Of a stretch of DNA of 50,825 bases, positions 27,461 through 37,400 are shown piece by piece. The notes below the pieces were generated by a model. The model saw only the letters and a program-made list of their open reading frames with translations. It did not search any database and was not told where the DNA came from. How positions within the stretch are numbered: the first letter of the stretch is position 1; every line of letters starts with the position of its first letter. The DNA lies in the NCBI GenBank assembly GCA_945860565.1, contig CAMAQS010000008.1, forward strand, positions 1 to 50,825, given 5' to 3'. The DNA is from Chitinophaga pinensis (lineage in GTDB: Bacteria > Bacteroidota > Bacteroidia > NS11-12g > UBA955). Made by a program: the position numbers and the translations under genes.

Positions 27461-28603
27461 TTAATCTACCCAGTCTGCAATAAACAAATTGGTATCTCGC
27501 GTACCGCCATTATTCCGATTGCTGCTAAAAATAAGCTTTCTACCGTCTGGACTAAACATTGGGAATGCGTTGAAAATAGAATTGTTGGTTATTAATTCTA
27601 AGTTTTCACCATTGGTGTCAATGGTATACAATTGAAAATTATAACCTCTGTCGCTTTTATGATTGCTGCTAAAAATAATTTTTTTACTTGATGGCAAGAA
27701 AAACGGGGCCCAGTTGGCTTTCCCTAACTTGGTAATTTGTTTTAAATCTGTGCCATCTACATTTACAGTGTAAATTTCCATATTAGTAGGTGCGACTAAA
27801 TTTTTAGATAAATAATTTTTATAGGTTTCTATTTCCTCTGTTGTGGTTGGTCTTGAAGCACGGAATACCAATTTTTTAGAATCTGGTGAGAAGAATGCTC
27901 CACCGTCATAACCCAATCCGTTGGTTATTTGACGCGGATTTTTCCCGTCAATGTCCATTATCCATAGTTCTAAGTCACCGCTTCTGGTACTTGTAAATAC
28001 GATGCTTTTGCCATCCGGGGAAACGGTTGCTTCGGCATCATAACCAGGTTCAGATGTTAATTGTTTGATTATTTTTCCTGATTTATCAGAAACAAATATG
28101 TCGAATGTGTTGTAAATGGGCCATAAATAGGCTCCATTTGTTTCGGGGGATGGGGGACATTCTTTGGCCCCCAAATGGGTGCTTGCATACAACATGGTAG
28201 AATCGCCAGGCATAAAATATGAGCAGGTAGTTCTACCCAAACCTGTACTCAACATGGCAGGTTTACCGGAGTGTTGGTTTAATTCATCAATTTTTGAATA
28301 GAATATCTGGTCGCATTCTACACCCCATTGTTTGTTGTTACTTTGAAAAACGATTGATTTATTGTCGAAACTAAAATAGGCTTCAGCATTATCTCCCCCA
28401 AAAGTAAGTTGACGAAGATTTGTTAAGTGTGGCTCTGGATTAGATTGGATTGCCACATCTGTGGTATGTGGAGCAGTTTTGTCTAAACCATGTTGATGAG
28501 TTGCTTCGACTTTTGAATCAGTTTTACCAACCTGTTTTTGCGCAGATATGCAGGATGTCCCTAAAAATGCGAAAGTGAAAATACCTAACGTTATTGAATT
28601 CAT
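27461..28603 (-). CDS. TolB-like beta-propeller (PD40) exported protein
   Basis: 380 residues. The N-terminus is an export signal with a Cys near residue 18 (LGTSC), an imperfect lipobox. At least five WD40-like PD40 blades follow, recognisable by repeats such as ATVSPDGKSIVFTSTRSGDLELWIMD, FFSPDSKKLVFRA and MFSPDGRKLIFSSNR. Such propellers bind other proteins or ligands in the periplasm. Its position between an HmuY-like lipoprotein gene (19 bases) and recO (6 bases) suggests co-transcription with the haem-uptake genes; no direct role can be read from the sequence. Confidence 0.85.
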   Translation of the reverse strand: MNSITLGIFTFAFLGTSCISAQKQVGKTDSKVEATHQHGLDKTAPHTTDVAIQSNPEPHLTNLRQLTFGGDNAEAYFSFDNKSIVFQSNNKQWGVECDQIFYSKIDELNQHSGKPAMLSTGLGRTTCSYFMPGDSTMLYASTHLGAKECPPSPETNGAYLWPIYNTFDIFVSDKSGKIIKQLTSEPGYDAEATVSPDGKSIVFTSTRSGDLELWIMDIDGKNPRQITNGLGYDGGAFFSPDSKKLVFRASRPTTTEEIETYKNYLSKNLVAPTNMEIYTVNVDGTDLKQITKLGKANWAPFFLPSSKKIIFSSNHKSDRGYNFQLYTIDTNGENLELITNNSIFNAFPMFSPDGRKLIFSSNRNNGGTRDTNLFIADWVD

Positions 28604-28622
28604 TTGTTCTTTTGGTGGGAAT

Positions 28623-29654
28623 TTAATTTAGAATTTGCCAAGCCAATTTTGGGAAACCTTTCCTGCCTTGGTCGTCATAAAAATCAACAAAACGCATTTT
28701 GAAAAAGTTCCCATTCTTCGTTTTTAATATATAATAACGATTTGGCACTATGGTGTATTTACCCGCAGACTGACTGTATTGTTTCCAATCATATCCAATC
28801 TCATCGAGTTTTTTATTGTAAAACTGTTTGCTTGCGTAATCTAGGTTGCAATCTTCAAAGGCAATGCCATTGTCTATTTGGCAGACAGATAATTTTTGGT
28901 CATTGATTAAAGCTCCTCGAATTATGTATGGGTACATTTTTCCATTGTCGTCCGGAATGGTTTCTTTATAAGTGGTAAAGACAATATCCCACATGTTATT
29001 GTCAACAGGTTCATTTTTTACTAAATCTTTGGTAAAAAATGAAAAATAGGCATAATTATAATTGGTGTTGGTGTAAATTTTAGTTAGGTAAAATTCACTT
29101 GGTTCATACACAAAGCCCCATTGAAATTCATAAACACCACCGCGTACAGTGTGAATTTTCATTTTAATGTAACGTTTTGTGTACGAAGAATCAGTTCCAA
29201 GATCAATGATATAGGTCTCGTTTGAAAGTCCGCTATATCCTTGTGGTTGTTTTACAAAACAATTCTTAAAAGCGAGTGAATCAGCATCTCCGCAGGGAGA
29301 ATCAAACTCCCAATTTAATTTTTTCAGATCTAATACATGAATATCGTTAAAGGGCACATTTAGTACTTTTGCGACGCTGTAATTGGAATGTTTACCTGCA
29401 CACAATATGATTTTAGGTTCTCCATTGCATGAAAACCCCAAATCCCATTGTCCAAAAGCATTCGTGTATTCTTTTTGAGATTCGAAATCAAACCACAACT
29501 GATTTTGGTAAAATTCGCCCATAGCAAAACTCTTGGTTTGTAAACCAGCAGGTACATTGGGTTTAGGGTATAGAGCTTCTTCTTTCTCACAACCTGAAAA
29601 CAGCACCGCCAAAACGGGCAAAATAAAGCTGTATAATAGGTACTTTTTCAACAT
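28623..29654 (-). CDS. HmuY-like haem-binding lipoprotein
   Basis: 343 residues from the ATG at 29654; a GTG one codon earlier is possible. Lipobox LFSGC with Cys22. The mature protein shows the HmuY-family layout: two modules with W-D-x-x-F strands (QWDLGF at 69-74 and MWDIVF) and a C-terminal block IGYDWKQYS ... YYILKTKNGNFFKMRFVDFYD. HmuY of Porphyromonas captures haem at the surface and hands it to the receptor HmuR. It overlaps the TonB-dependent receptor stop by one base (TGATG). It resembles the T9SS-tailed protein at 31948-33258 in several blocks. Ligand identity is inferred from family and context. Confidence 0.82.
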   Translation of the reverse strand: MLKKYLLYSFILPVLAVLFSGCEKEEALYPKPNVPAGLQTKSFAMGEFYQNQLWFDFESQKEYTNAFGQWDLGFSCNGEPKIILCAGKHSNYSVAKVLNVPFNDIHVLDLKKLNWEFDSPCGDADSLAFKNCFVKQPQGYSGLSNETYIIDLGTDSSYTKRYIKMKIHTVRGGVYEFQWGFVYEPSEFYLTKIYTNTNYNYAYFSFFTKDLVKNEPVDNNMWDIVFTTYKETIPDDNGKMYPYIIRGALINDQKLSVCQIDNGIAFEDCNLDYASKQFYNKKLDEIGYDWKQYSQSAGKYTIVPNRYYILKTKNGNFFKMRFVDFYDDQGRKGFPKLAWQILN

Positions 29655-31927
29655 CACAAAGTTAAGGTCAAATTGATAAATATATTTCTGCCGGGTGCAA
29701 TATTTACGCCACTATTTCCACTGCCATGTATACCACCAGAGGTGGTTCCTGTAGCCGTTAAGGAAGTAACATTAAATAGGTTTTTGCAACCAAGCTGAAT
29801 TTTTAAATGTTTGTTATATAGTGTTTTAATAAAGCTCAAATCACTTAAATAGTAAGGGGAGATGGTGTAAAAACTTCCTGATGACAGAAATCCTTTTGTT
29901 TCGCCAGTATATCTACTAAAAAATTGAACGGAAAAATTAAGCGATTGAACGACATATTCAATGTTCATATTCGATTGAACTAAATTCCATCTCGATAAAG
30001 ATTCTTCTGGACTCGTTTTTGAATGGTTTAAGATATAAGCGCCTCCAAGACCAATATTCCATTGTTTCCAAACAAGATTGGTACTTGCTGAACTACCTGT
30101 ACTGTGCATTTCCCCAATATTTATGTACTGATATAAATTGGTATTTATATCTAATAGTGACAATTGGATTTGATTTTTTATAAAATTCGAAAAACCCGAA
30201 ACTTTAAAAGTGGCAGCAGATTTGGGATTGATTTGATGTCTGTAATCAATAGAGGCATTGAAATTATCGGCAATTTCTGCGCTCAAATTTTCATTGCCTT
30301 GAACATTGTGGTTTAAATCTACAAATAGAAAGTACAATTCTTTAGCATTTGGTGCACGGAATCCTTTGGCATATGAAGCCCTGAAAAACAAATGTTTGGA
30401 AATTTGATATTTCAATTGAATCGAAGGTACAATGGGTGCTAGTTTTAAATTGTCCCCCAATATCCCCGGCATCGGATTTCTTCCGAACCTATTGTTATAG
30501 GCAATACGCAATGACGGTTTAATTTGTAATTTTCGGATTCCAGTATACTCAACGGATCCAAACAAGGCAAAGTCTTGGATTCGCCCATCTTTTAAAATTC
30601 GCTGGGTTTGAATGTCTTCGTTTTGGTATTCATAGCCAATTAAAATATCACTTAACACGGATTTTGGAGTGTACTGAAACAATCCCCTTAAATTTATTTG
30701 CGTGTTGAGCGTGGTATCTTGGTCTTCTGGTCTAGTTAAGGTTTCTGTTCCGGTTACCAGATTTCTTCTTACCATAGATTTTGTCCGGTAATAAATGTTG
30801 TGTGAATTTTGAAGTTGCAAGCTGGCTTTTTTGCTCAGATTGATTTCGGTGATAGAGGTAAAATCCGCGCGGACGGTATTGAAATAATTGTTATACCCTG
30901 TTACACTTACAAGATTAAATTCTGCATCGCTTCTGTCCGTAAGCCTTTCAAGAAAGATGCTGCCTGAATTGCTTTGTTTTACAAATTTATTGGCATAGTT
31001 TAGACCTAAGTTGGCAAAGAGTTTTGTTTTAGGTTTCCAATCTAAACTACGGGTATTGGTATTAAAGTCCATTCCGTCAAAAAAGTACCGACCCAAATCT
31101 AAATTATAACCATAATGATGGTTGAAATTATTCTTTGATTTGTGACTGAATCCTTGCATAATGCCAGCATCTATATTTTGATTTCCAACCCAGTCGCTGA
31201 AATATTTTAGGTTTGCACTTGATTGATTTTTGAGTGGCCTTTTGGTAATCACATTTATGATACCTCCAATTGCATCGGTGCCATAAACAACACTCATGGG
31301 ACCTTCAATGATTTCTATTCGTTCAATGTTGTTGGCCAAAATCTGTGAGACGTCAATGTTTCCATTTAATCTGCCAATCATAGGGACACCATTAATTAAT
31401 ATTTTTACATTTTGACCGCCTAGACCCTGAAGCTGCATGGTTGTTCCTAAACTTGGATCCTGATTCAATTGCACACCAGACTGATTTTGTAAAACTTCTC
31501 CCAAGTTTTGGGCACCCATATTTTGTATGGTTGTTTTTGAAATGGTGGTAACAGAATAGGGATTGGCGGTGGCCAATTTAGGTTGAATGCTACCGGTAAT
31601 AGAAACTGGATTAATACGCTGTAAATTGCTATTAATTACGAAGGTTTTGGATATTTCTTTTTCTGAAATTTTAGGGTTGTTAATCGCAAAACTGCCTATT
31701 TCTATACTTTGAATATAAATGTTGTATGGTAGACTGTCGGAAATGGAAATTTCTCCATTTTCATTCGTTGTATATTGTGTTTTACCACGTGCATTTTCAA
31801 AGACAATGGGAATACCCATCATCACGTTCCCTTCTTGGTCTACGAATGTGATTGTCCGAGACCTATCTTGAGCACACAAAGGTATGCTCAAGATAAATGT
31901 CAGAATAATGAAAAAGGACTTTGCCAC
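29654..31927 (-). CDS. TonB-dependent outer-membrane receptor (probable haem/iron receptor)
   Basis: 757 residues. Signal peptide (about 1-20, ending LCAQ), a carboxypeptidase-regulatory-like domain (about 22-100), the plug domain (about 115-230: NLGEVLQNQSGVQL, IERIEIIEGPMSVVYGTDAIGGIINVITK), then a 22-strand-type beta-barrel to the C-terminus. Start is GTG; no nearby ATG keeps the signal peptide. It imports a ligand with TonB energy. Genes on both sides encode HmuY-like proteins, so haem is the best guess; the diagnostic HmuR His residues cannot be placed by eye. Confidence 0.88.
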   Translation of the reverse strand: MAKSFFIILTFILSIPLCAQDRSRTITFVDQEGNVMMGIPIVFENARGKTQYTTNENGEISISDSLPYNIYIQSIEIGSFAINNPKISEKEISKTFVINSNLQRINPVSITGSIQPKLATANPYSVTTISKTTIQNMGAQNLGEVLQNQSGVQLNQDPSLGTTMQLQGLGGQNVKILINGVPMIGRLNGNIDVSQILANNIERIEIIEGPMSVVYGTDAIGGIINVITKRPLKNQSSANLKYFSDWVGNQNIDAGIMQGFSHKSKNNFNHHYGYNLDLGRYFFDGMDFNTNTRSLDWKPKTKLFANLGLNYANKFVKQSNSGSIFLERLTDRSDAEFNLVSVTGYNNYFNTVRADFTSITEINLSKKASLQLQNSHNIYYRTKSMVRRNLVTGTETLTRPEDQDTTLNTQINLRGLFQYTPKSVLSDILIGYEYQNEDIQTQRILKDGRIQDFALFGSVEYTGIRKLQIKPSLRIAYNNRFGRNPMPGILGDNLKLAPIVPSIQLKYQISKHLFFRASYAKGFRAPNAKELYFLFVDLNHNVQGNENLSAEIADNFNASIDYRHQINPKSAATFKVSGFSNFIKNQIQLSLLDINTNLYQYINIGEMHSTGSSASTNLVWKQWNIGLGGAYILNHSKTSPEESLSRWNLVQSNMNIEYVVQSLNFSVQFFSRYTGETKGFLSSGSFYTISPYYLSDLSFIKTLYNKHLKIQLGCKNLFNVTSLTATGTTSGGIHGSGNSGVNIAPGRNIFINLTLTL

Positions 31928-31947
31928 TTTAATTGAAACGATTTCAA

Positions 31948-33258
31948 TTAGTTTCTAGAGATGATTTTTGAAGTTTTCCCGTGGTTATGGTAAACTTCCA
32001 ATATGTAATTGCCAGTTGGAATTCCATCCAATTGAATGGTTAAAGTTCCATTGTTGTCAGCTTCAATTTGTTTGGTTGTCAATATTTTTCCATCTATTGA
32101 ACGAATTACAATAGAAGTTGCCAATGTGTTTTCTTCCATTTTAACAAAAAGTTCATTTTGTGCTGGTATTGGATATAAATTCACTCTTGAATTATTCAAA
32201 TATTCGGCAGATGACAATGTCAACAACTTTGTGCGCTCTAACATTACGTTCCCTGAAGCAGCACCTGCAAATTTCTTGAAACGCATTCCCCAATAATCAG
32301 CTCCTGTTGCGTTTGGTATTTCTACAATGTAGTTTACGCTATCTAAAATAACAAAAGTACTGCCATTGAACATTTTCCAATCAGATCCAATTTTGGTTAA
32401 ATCATTTCTAAATCCTTTTCCACCCACAGTATCCGTTTTGGATTCACTAACATGTGTGTTTGCGTTTTCAATAAAACTTTCCCAAGTTGTATTTGCAATT
32501 TTCACAGATTGAATGCCTCTTTTAGTCTCAACACCTGCTGTTAAGTAAGGAATGTATTTAGTACCATCGAATGCAGGAGCATAATATCTGCAGAAATTTA
32601 AATTCCAAGCGGCATTGCTTGGTTCAACCAGAACTTGTTTTTTTGATTCTAAATGGAAATATTTATAAGTAGCGCCATCAAATTTGCTTTGTTTTAAAGT
32701 GTCTGGCACTGGAAACGCAGCATCAATTTGGTCAAATTGAAAAACCAAATCGCCGTTCGGTTCTTGTGAAATGGGTAAAAACTTGAAAAATTTAGGATTT
32801 TGTGTGTTTTCGCCAATGGTAATTAGATACAAAGAATCACCTTTAACTTGGTGTGTTCCAGCATCGTAAACGCCCCAAGAAAAATCCCACATATTGTCTG
32901 GGTTTACTTGTTGGTTAATTGCTCCTTTTTCATGAATATGGATGTCGTTCATTGGTCGCACCCAAGTTCTCCAACCCATGGTATCGAAATCTGTATAATC
33001 TGATAGATCTCCTTTTGGATACAAATAGACATTCACTCCTGCAGTGTGGTTAAAACGGATACAGTTATCGCGTGTATTTGAAGTGTGTGCAATTTGCCAA
33101 CTTGCAACTGGTGAAGATTTATATTTACCAGTTGAAATATCGTAAAATGCTTGGTTAGAATATCCAGGACCCATTGAAATGGTATCCACAAAAGTCTGTG
33201 ATTTACTTTGCGGTATTAAACAAAGCAATGCCGTTAAAATGATGATGGTTTTTTTCAT
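31948..33258 (-). CDS. HmuY-like secreted protein with T9SS sorting domain
   Basis: 436 residues from the ATG at 33258. Signal peptide (1-20), a two-module HmuY-like region (MWDFSW at 123-128, AWNLNF at 217-222, then IGSDWKMF near 290 and YWGMRFKKF near 322), and a C-terminal T9SS sorting domain (about 357-436, beginning VNLYPIPAQNEL). It shares the NDIH and IG-DWK blocks with the lipoprotein at 28623-29654, which supports homology. It is predicted to be a secreted or surface-attached haem scavenger. First gene of the unit, 20 bases before the receptor gene. Confidence 0.78.
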   Translation of the reverse strand: MKKTIIILTALLCLIPQSKSQTFVDTISMGPGYSNQAFYDISTGKYKSSPVASWQIAHTSNTRDNCIRFNHTAGVNVYLYPKGDLSDYTDFDTMGWRTWVRPMNDIHIHEKGAINQQVNPDNMWDFSWGVYDAGTHQVKGDSLYLITIGENTQNPKFFKFLPISQEPNGDLVFQFDQIDAAFPVPDTLKQSKFDGATYKYFHLESKKQVLVEPSNAAWNLNFCRYYAPAFDGTKYIPYLTAGVETKRGIQSVKIANTTWESFIENANTHVSESKTDTVGGKGFRNDLTKIGSDWKMFNGSTFVILDSVNYIVEIPNATGADYWGMRFKKFAGAASGNVMLERTKLLTLSSAEYLNNSRVNLYPIPAQNELFVKMEENTLATSIVIRSIDGKILTTKQIEADNNGTLTIQLDGIPTGNYILEVYHNHGKTSKIISRN

Positions 33259-33282
33259 GTTTATATTTTGTTTTTCGCGATA

Positions 33283-33316
33283 CAAAACTACTCATGTTTC
33301 AAAAAGGTTACCACAA
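33283..33316 (-). promoter_or_regulatory. Promoter of the haem-uptake unit
   Basis: On the minus strand: TTG (33314-33316), 23 bases, TAGTTTTG (33283-33290), then 24 bases to the ATG. It fits the Bacteroidota consensus at the long end of the allowed spacing. Confidence 0.6.
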
Positions 33317-33339
33317 TGTAAATGTAAAGTTCGTGTCAT

Positions 33340-33356
33340 ACAATGAGTCAAATTGT
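33340..33356. promoter_or_regulatory. Short inverted repeat between the haem unit and hscA
   Basis: ACAAT (33340-33344) and ATTGT (33352-33356) are separated by 7 bases, upstream of the -33 element of the haem-uptake promoter. It could bind a regulator. It is short and does not match a Fur box, so confidence is low. Confidence 0.25.
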
Positions 33357-33434
33357 GTGTTTTTTTGAGCATAATTGAGTATGTTATGATTTGTGTCATC
33401 TTTTCAAGGGCTTGCAATATTTTTCACTACAAAA

Positions 33435-33463
33435 TTGTTATTCAATTTCACATCGTAACTTTG
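33435..33463 (+). promoter_or_regulatory. Promoter of hscA
   Basis: TTG (33435-33437), 18 bases, TAACTTTG (33456-33463), exact match to the consensus, 16 bases before the ATG at 33480. Confidence 0.75.
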
Positions 33464-33479
33464 AACCTCAATTAATAAA

Positions 33480-35354
33480 ATGGGAAAAATTAGTATCAAT
33501 ATTGCCTCTGCTACCATTGAGCTTAAAAAGTATATTATAGGTATCGATTTGGGAACCACCAATTCATTGGTTGCTTATGTTCCAAATGGCGAAACAACGC
33601 CTGTTTTAGTGAAAATAAATGATCAAAATTTAGTGCCTTCTATTGTTTACTTTAATCATCAATCAGAGCCGTTGGTTGGCATTAATGCAAAATCACAATT
33701 GGTAGATTTTCCAGAACGAACAATTTTCTCTGTAAAGCGATTGTTGGGTAAAAATTATGCAGAATTATTAAACCATGCCAAACACATTGGCTATTCAATT
33801 ATAGACGACAATTCCGATAATCTAGTGAAAGTTGAAATAGATGGGAAATTTTATAACCCCATTCAATTGTCTTCCATTATTCTCAAAGAGTTAAAATCAC
33901 AAGCAGAAAAAACGCTAAATGTTGAAATTACCCAAGCGGTAATTACTGTTCCTGCCTATTTTAACGATACCCAAAGACAAGCAACCAGAGATGCGGGTAA
34001 ATTGGCTGGCTTAGATGTTTTAAGAATTATTAATGAACCTACTGCCGCCGCTTTGGCCTATGGTGAAAGTCGGCCAGAAGAAATCAAGACCATTTTGGTT
34101 TACGATTTGGGCGGTGGAACTTTCGACGTTTCCATCGTGCAGTTGGAAAATGGCATCTTTGAAGTACTTTCTACTCACGGGGATACCTATTTAGGGGGCG
34201 ACGATATAGACAAAGGCATCGTGGATTTTTGGTTGTCTAGCGTTCATGAACTTTCAGAAACCCAAAAAGAAATTCTTAGACCAAAGTGGAGAGTAGAAGC
34301 AGAAAATGCAAAAATTAATCTTTCAAACGACCCCAATACGCCTTATGTGTTTTCAACCAGTATAGAAGGAGAAACTACTGAATTGGTGTTAAATAAATCA
34401 AATTTTGATGAAATCATAAAGCCACTTATCGCAAAAACAAAAGTCTCCGTAATAAAGGCGTTAAAAGATGCAACATTAAACATTTCTGATATACAAGAAG
34501 TTGTACTTGTTGGTGGAAGCACTAAATTGCCACATGTTGGTACAATGTTGCGTGAATTTTTTCCAAATGTTCCATTAAACAATGCCATTAATCCAGACGA
34601 AGTTGTTGCTTTGGGTGCCGCCATCGAAGCGGATATATTGGCTGGAAACAGAACCGATATCTTGTTGTTAGATGTAACGCCCCTTTCATTGGGAATTGAA
34701 ACAGCAGGTGGCTTAATGGATGTCATTATCCCTCGAAATGCCAAAATACCGACCAGAGTTGCGCGTGAGTACACCACCTCTTTAGATGGTCAAGTGAATC
34801 TAAAAATTTCGGTTTTTCAAGGTGAAAGAGAGTTGGTCGCCGAAAATAGAGAATTGGGAACCTTTATACTTAAAAATATTCCACCAATGCCTGCGGGTTT
34901 TCCCAAAATCGAAATTCAATTTGCATTAAACGCCGATGGAATGTTAAAAGTACTTGCCAAAGAACTTCGCAGTGGGGTAGAGCAAGAAATTGACATTCAA
35001 CCGACTTACGGGCTTACAGACCAACAGGTTGAAGAAATGTTAATGGCCGGTTTAGAGCATGCACAAAGTGATATTGAAATTAGATTGTTACAGGAGGCCA
35101 AAAATGAAGCCACCCAAATAATCTATACCACCGAAAAGTTTATACAAAATCACAGTAAATTATTGAATGAATTGGAAATTTCTGAAACATTACAATTTGT
35201 AAATGATTTGAAGTTTGCTCTCGGATTAACAGATAGACATGCAATTCAACAGAAAATTGAGGCTTTAAACGAATTTACCCGTCCATTTGCCGAGAGAATT
35301 ATGGATATTGCAGTTTCACAAGCGTTAAAAGGAAATAACATTAGCAGTTTATGA
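33480..35354 (+). CDS. hscA: Hsp70-type chaperone, HscA-like (Fe-S cluster assembly)
   Basis: 624 residues. Full Hsp70 architecture: ATPase domain with [45 protein letters not shown] and [13 protein letters not shown]; substrate-binding domain from about 390 with [16 protein letters not shown]; helical lid. The extra N-terminal stretch before the ATPase domain (MGKISINIA) and the size are those of HscA, not DnaK. HscA helps transfer Fe-S clusters from the IscU scaffold. iscU and hscB are not nearby. It overlaps the next gene by ATGA. Confidence 0.88.
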   Translation: MGKISINIASATIELKKYIIGIDLGTTNSLVAYVPNGETTPVLVKINDQNLVPSIVYFNHQSEPLVGINAKSQLVDFPERTIFSVKRLLGKNYAELLNHAKHIGYSIIDDNSDNLVKVEIDGKFYNPIQLSSIILKELKSQAEKTLNVEITQAVITVPAYFNDTQRQATRDAGKLAGLDVLRIINEPTAAALAYGESRPEEIKTILVYDLGGGTFDVSIVQLENGIFEVLSTHGDTYLGGDDIDKGIVDFWLSSVHELSETQKEILRPKWRVEAENAKINLSNDPNTPYVFSTSIEGETTELVLNKSNFDEIIKPLIAKTKVSVIKALKDATLNISDIQEVVLVGGSTKLPHVGTMLREFFPNVPLNNAINPDEVVALGAAIEADILAGNRTDILLLDVTPLSLGIETAGGLMDVIIPRNAKIPTRVAREYTTSLDGQVNLKISVFQGERELVAENRELGTFILKNIPPMPAGFPKIEIQFALNADGMLKVLAKELRSGVEQEIDIQPTYGLTDQQVEEMLMAGLEHAQSDIEIRLLQEAKNEATQIIYTTEKFIQNHSKLLNELEISETLQFVNDLKFALGLTDRHAIQQKIEALNEFTRPFAERIMDIAVSQALKGNNISSL

Positions 35355-36031
35355 AAAAGAAACTCATTTTTTTCTTGTTTTGGGGGATGTCTTATGGTGC
35401 ATTTGCTCAAAATGGTTCAGCAGATAAAGAACCCAATTATGGCATGAAAATGGGTATTGGCTTGCATTCTTTTCACGGTGCTGAGCTTAAAAATCCAACT
35501 CCAACCATGGGTTATGTGGCTGGATTGTACATCCACGACAATTTATCAAAAGGCAAAATACATTTTCAAGCAGGTTTAGATATTCGCTTTAGGGGTTCTA
35601 ATTTTGACAATGCCAATACCGGAGATACTGCCGTCAATACCGCTTATACAAAAATTGGATTGGTTACTTTAGATATGCCTTTTGCTATATTGTACTCATT
35701 GCAACCGTCGAAAAAAGAAAAGGCTCCATTTTTAACCGCTGGTTTTGTGGTTGGATATATAATGAGGTCTACCGTTTATATTGGACCAGATAAAATTCCG
35801 TTAAACCGCTCTGTCTATACCCAAACGTGGGATAATCTTCCCTTAAAACCCATTGAGATGCAGGCATCCATCGGGTTTCAACAAAAATTTGCCGATGTAG
35901 GGATCCAAATAAACCTAACTTATGGGTTATCGAATTTAAATAACAACTTCAGAATTGAAAATATTTCCCCCATAACGGGAACCGGAAAAAGTATTGGAAC
36001 TTGGGGATTGGAAGGCGCAATTATCTTTTAA
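35351..36031 (+). CDS. Outer-membrane beta-barrel protein (PorT/OMP_b-brl type)
   Basis: 226 residues. Signal peptide ending AFAQ, then alternating strands typical of a small eight-stranded barrel with Gly-rich turns ([43 protein letters not shown] at the end). The role is unknown; relatives include PorT-like proteins. The start overlaps the hscA stop by four bases, so it is co-transcribed, although a functional link with Fe-S assembly is not evident. Confidence 0.8.
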   Translation: MKKKLIFFLFWGMSYGAFAQNGSADKEPNYGMKMGIGLHSFHGAELKNPTPTMGYVAGLYIHDNLSKGKIHFQAGLDIRFRGSNFDNANTGDTAVNTAYTKIGLVTLDMPFAILYSLQPSKKEKAPFLTAGFVVGYIMRSTVYIGPDKIPLNRSVYTQTWDNLPLKPIEMQASIGFQQKFADVGIQINLTYGLSNLNNNFRIENISPITGTGKSIGTWGLEGAIIF

Positions 36032-36040
36032 TCTATCATT

Positions 36041-36074
36041 TTGACTGATTTTTAAATCACTCTAACTAAATTTG
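36041..36074 (+). promoter_or_regulatory. Promoter of mtaB with palindrome in the spacer
   Basis: TTG (36041-36043), 23 bases, TAAATTTG (36067-36074). The spacer contains a perfect inverted repeat TGATTT-TT-AAATCA (36046-36059) that could be an operator. The -7 box ends seven bases before the TTG start codon. Confidence 0.55.
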
Positions 36075-36081
36075 CATTGTT

Positions 36082-37386
36082 TTGACAAAATCCGTTGCTC
36101 TATATACCCTTGGCTGTAAATTAAACTTTGCGGAAAGCAGCACCATATCGCAGCAATTGGTGAAAAATGGATTCCAAAAGGCCGATTTTCAAAGTGGCGC
36201 CGATTTATATGTCATCAATACTTGCAGCGTTACCGATCATGCTGATAGGAAGTGTAAAAAAGTGGTTCGCGAAGCCCTTAAATACAATCCAAATGCGTAC
36301 ATCGTTGTAGTTGGATGTTATGCACAGCTCAAACCCAAAGAAATTTCCCAAATTCCTGGAGTAGACATGGTGTTAGGCGCAGCGGAAAAATTCCAATTAA
36401 TGGATTATCTCCATTCTTTGGAAAAAGAACCGCGCACCAGATTGCACAATCAACCCATAAAAGAAGTCAACGACTTTGTACCAGGTTTTAGCGAAGGCGA
36501 TAGAACCAGAATGTTTTTGAAGGTTCAAGATGGCTGCGATTATTTTTGCAGTTTTTGTACCATTCCGTTGGCACGGGGTAAAAGCCGCAGTGCGACTGTG
36601 ATTGATACCATATCGGAAGTTAAAAAAGCCACCCAAAAAGGCATTCAAGAAGTGGTTTTAACCGGCGTAAATTTGGGGGATTTTGGCGTAAATCACGGTG
36701 AAAAATTCATTGATCTACTTCATGAATTGGATGCCATAGATGAAGTAAAACGCTATAGAATTAGCAGCATTGAACCCAATTTACTTACCAATGAAATTAT
36801 AGATTTTGTAAGTAAGAGTAAACGCTTTGTTCCCCATTTTCACATTCCATTGCAGAGTGGGAGCGATGAAATTCTAGTTAGAATGCGCAGAAAATATTTA
36901 AGAGATTTATATAAATCGCGCATTGAATATATAAAACAAGTTATGCCCGACTGCTGTATTGGTGTGGATGTAATTGTAGGTTTTCCGGGTGAAACCGATG
37001 ATCACTTTTTGGAAACTTACGATTTTATACAACAACTCGACATTAGTTACCTCCACGTTTTTCCATACAGTGAACGTCCCAATACCACCGCCAGAAAAAT
37101 GAAGGAAATTGTTCCCCTTGGCGTTCGCGGTGAAAGAACGACGCAATTAAGAAGCCTCAGCGAAAAGAAAAAACGGGCATTTTATGAGTCTCAAATTGGT
37201 AAAACCCGCCCGGTTTTGTTCGAAGCCGACGAAAAAGGAGGAATGATGTCAGGATTTACCGACAATTATGTAAAAGTTGTGACTGATTACGATCCCTTGC
37301 TCATTGAAGCCATGTTGCCAGTGCAATTGTTGAAAATAAATGCAGAATGCACCGTAGAAGGATTGTTTGATACTGTTGAAATTTAA
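36082..37386 (+). CDS. mtaB: tRNA t6A37 methylthiotransferase
   Basis: 434 residues. N-terminal UPF0004 domain with cluster ligands C12, C48 and C79, radical-SAM motif C152-x3-C156-x2-C159 (GCDYFCSFCTIP), and a TRAM domain at the C-terminus. ALYTLGCKLN distinguishes MtaB from MiaB and RimO. It converts t6A37 to ms2t6A37 in tRNAs reading ANN codons. The start codon is TTG at 36082: an in-frame TAA lies five codons upstream and no ATG keeps C12 at the N-terminus. Confidence 0.92.
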   Translation: MTKSVALYTLGCKLNFAESSTISQQLVKNGFQKADFQSGADLYVINTCSVTDHADRKCKKVVREALKYNPNAYIVVVGCYAQLKPKEISQIPGVDMVLGAAEKFQLMDYLHSLEKEPRTRLHNQPIKEVNDFVPGFSEGDRTRMFLKVQDGCDYFCSFCTIPLARGKSRSATVIDTISEVKKATQKGIQEVVLTGVNLGDFGVNHGEKFIDLLHELDAIDEVKRYRISSIEPNLLTNEIIDFVSKSKRFVPHFHIPLQSGSDEILVRMRRKYLRDLYKSRIEYIKQVMPDCCIGVDVIVGFPGETDDHFLETYDFIQQLDISYLHVFPYSERPNTTARKMKEIVPLGVRGERTTQLRSLSEKKKRAFYESQIGKTRPVLFEADEKGGMMSGFTDNYVKVVTDYDPLLIEAMLPVQLLKINAECTVEGLFDTVEI

Positions 37387-37400
37387 CCGTAATTTGTGGC

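Noticed and set aside
33259-33479. Fur box controlling the haem unit
   Set aside because: No 19-base Fur-like palindrome is visible; only a short ACAAT/ATTGT repeat.
34343-34777. 144-codon ORF antisense to hscA
   Set aside because: It lies entirely within conserved Hsp70 coding sequence and has no promoter or family resemblance.
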